A stretch of 64,000 nucleotides of DNA from an uncultured Stenotrophomonas sp. (lineage in GTDB: Bacteria; Pseudomonadota; Gammaproteobacteria; Xanthomonadales; Xanthomonadaceae): assembly GCA_913775725.1 (NCBI GenBank), contig CAJYNG010000011.1, positions 1-64,000 on the forward strand, read 5' to 3'. A model generated the notes under the pieces. The model saw only the letters and a list, made by a program, of their open reading frames with translations. It was not told the DNA's origin and searched no databases. This document shows positions 62,688-64,000 of this stretch, one piece after another (within the stretch, counting starts at the first letter, position 1; each line of letters starts with the position of its first letter). The position numbers were made by a program, and so were the translations under genes.

Positions 62688-64000
62688 TCAGAAGCGATGG
62701 TCGACGGTGAATTCGACGCGCCGGTCCGCACCCAGCAGCCACTGCGTGCTGGTGTAGTACGCGGTGGCGTAGTACGCCTTGTCGAACACGTTGAACAGCC
62801 GCGCGGACAGCCGCGTGCGCGGTGCCGCCTGCCAGGTCAGCGCAAGATCGGTGGTGCTGTAGCCGGGAAGTTCCAGCGTGTTGGCATTGTCGGCGTAACG
62901 CTTGCCGACATAGCGGATGCCCGCCGCTGCGCTCCAGTCCGGCAGGAACTGCCAGCTCAACCATGCATTGGCCAGGCGCTCGGCCACGTTCGGCGGCACG
63001 TTGCCATCTCGCGATACCAGCACCGCCGGCGAACCGGTGGTTTCCAGGAAGTCCTCGAACTCTGCCTTCAGTACCGTGGCATTGGCATCCAGCGACCAGT
63101 GCGGCGCGAAGTTCCAGTTCAAGGACGCCTCAATGCCACGCGAGGTCTGCGCGCCCACCTGCACGCGACGATCCGGCACCAGCGGATCGCGGCTGAGCAG
63201 TCCGGTCTTGCGGATGCGATACGCCGCCAGCGTCCACGCGCCACCGTCGAAAGCCTGCTTCAGACCCACCTCGATCTGCCGCCCCTTGGCCAGATCGAAC
63301 GCTCCATTGGCGGGGCTGATCATCAGCAGTCCGCTGACCGGATCTGCCGCCTGCGAGTACTGCGCATACAGGCTCAGCGTCGGCTGCAACGCGAACACCG
63401 TACCTGCACGCCAGCCGGTGCTGCTGTAGGTCTTCGAGAACGCGTTCTGGCCGCTGATCAGATCGGTGCGATCGATGCGAGCGCGGTCGTGGCGCAGCCC
63501 GCCCAGTACCGACCAGCGTTCGCTCAACGCCAGCCGGTCCTCCACGAACAGCGCGTACTGCTCGGCGCGGTTGCGATAGCGCGGCAGGTTCGGTGCATCG
63601 CTGGCGAACTGGCCTGGCACCGGATCGAACGGGTCGACCGGGCCCGAGCTGCCGGCATAGGTGTTGTTAGTGTGCTTGAAGTGCGCACGATTGGCATCGA
63701 GGCCCACAGCAAAGCTATTGGCCAAGCCCGCGATGTTTTCTTGTACCCGCAGCGTCGAGGTCAACCCGGTCTGGTCCTGGTTGTGGGTGATCTGGGTGTT
63801 GCCCGAGCGATCAATCAAACCGGTGGCGCGGTTGTAGACATAGGCCTCGGCATTGCGCCAGTCGCGCTGGCTGTCGATCTGGTAGACGCGGGTTCGCCAT
63901 TCCACGTTTGCATTGGGCGTCCACTGCGCGTCGAACTGGGTCCAGCGATCACGGTAGCGGATGTCGCTGTCTTCCACGTTGTAGTTGCGATGGCGCAGTG
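62688..64000 (-). CDS. TonB-dependent siderophore receptor (C-terminal part, 5' end outside window)
   Basis: The frame is open to the right edge, so about 437 C-terminal residues are seen and the plug is missing. Barrel strands include NVEWRTRVYQIDSQRDWRN, RAEQYALFVEDRLALSERWSVLGGLRHDRARI, and the FhuE/FpvA-like YARYSQAADPVSGLLM-type segment (here YAQYSQAADPVSGL). It ends in VEFTVDHRF, a proper aromatic terminus. An internal GTG at 63977 is not the start. It pairs with the PepSY gene downstream. Confidence 0.9.
   Translation of the reverse strand, partial: LRHRNYNVEDSDIRYRDRWTQFDAQWTPNANVEWRTRVYQIDSQRDWRNAEAYVYNRATGLIDRSGNTQITHNQDQTGLTSTLRVQENIAGLANSFAVGLDANRAHFKHTNNTYAGSSGPVDPFDPVPGQFASDAPNLPRYRNRAEQYALFVEDRLALSERWSVLGGLRHDRARIDRTDLISGQNAFSKTYSSTGWRAGTVFALQPTLSLYAQYSQAADPVSGLLMISPANGAFDLAKGRQIEVGLKQAFDGGAWTLAAYRIRKTGLLSRDPLVPDRRVQVGAQTSRGIEASLNWNFAPHWSLDANATVLKAEFEDFLETTGSPAVLVSRDGNVPPNVAERLANAWLSWQFLPDWSAAAGIRYVGKRYADNANTLELPGYSTTDLALTWQAAPRTRLSARLFNVFDKAYYATAYYTSTQWLLGADRRVEFTVDHRF

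Noticed and set aside
62688-63977. GTG 63977 as the start of the second TonB receptor
   Set aside because: The frame stays open to the window edge and the residues upstream continue the barrel; the gene must start beyond position 64000.

Overview
The window is a high-GC chromosomal segment of a Stenotrophomonas (S. maltophilia complex, Xanthomonadaceae). Three kinds of evidence point there. The Smqnr pentapeptide gene sits beside its DeoR-type regulator and an MFS pump. A soxR gene diverges from an mfsA-like MFS gene across a SoxR box. The intergenic spaces carry many SMAG-type short palindromes (GTAG/GTGG head plus a GC-rich hairpin). About 60 protein-coding genes are supported; no rRNA, tRNA or CRISPR was found.

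Layout. 1-125: 3' end of an IS3-family element. 256-8291: hda-perM-DUF2066 on the minus strand, diverging from purM, two small membrane proteins, a DUF2238 protein, purN and two tandem DUF3108 genes. 8422-10268: EF-hand protein, murA and a BolA-family gene (minus). 10323-20907: a conserved plus-strand block, kdsD-kdsC-lptC-lptA-lptB-rpoN-hpf-ptsN-hprK-rapZ, then a repeat-rich gap and EIIA(Man)-HPr-EI. It joins Kdo/LPS-export genes, sigma-54 and a PTS for which no sugar permease is visible, so the PTS is probably regulatory. 21074-28898: mgtE, a zinc-ribbon protein, a lipoprotein esterase, a RAYT transposase framed by SMAG palindromes, the minus-strand run algH-ruvX-pyrB, a DUF4153 protein and tag.

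28981-40189 holds YitT, GNAT and DUF4287 genes, a LysR gene, an aldo/keto reductase, pilT-pilU, yggS-proC, a LysR/SDR divergent pair, and soxR/mfsA. 40228-64000 is accessory: an esterase lipoprotein plus a DUF4105 protein, a GFA protein, an RND efflux pair (MFP+RND) diverging from a response regulator/kinase pair, two TonB-dependent receptors, a LysR and an SDR gene, a MocR/EamA divergent pair with a clear operator, a methyltransferase, the Smqnr/SmqnrR/SmtcrA resistance locus, and a PepSY membrane protein beside the second receptor, which runs off the right edge.

The most distinctive non-genic content is repeats. There are SMAG arrays in inverted orientation around the RAYT gene, and six GGGGTC(A/G)GA(T/G)CCC palindromes. 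Two elements share near-identical 26-27 bp arms but have unrelated loops. A ~100 bp palindrome with perfect 26-bp arms lies between two SMAG hairpins. Efflux and antibiotic-protection genes with local regulators (SoxR, SmQnrR, a two-component system) are concentrated in the right 26 kb.
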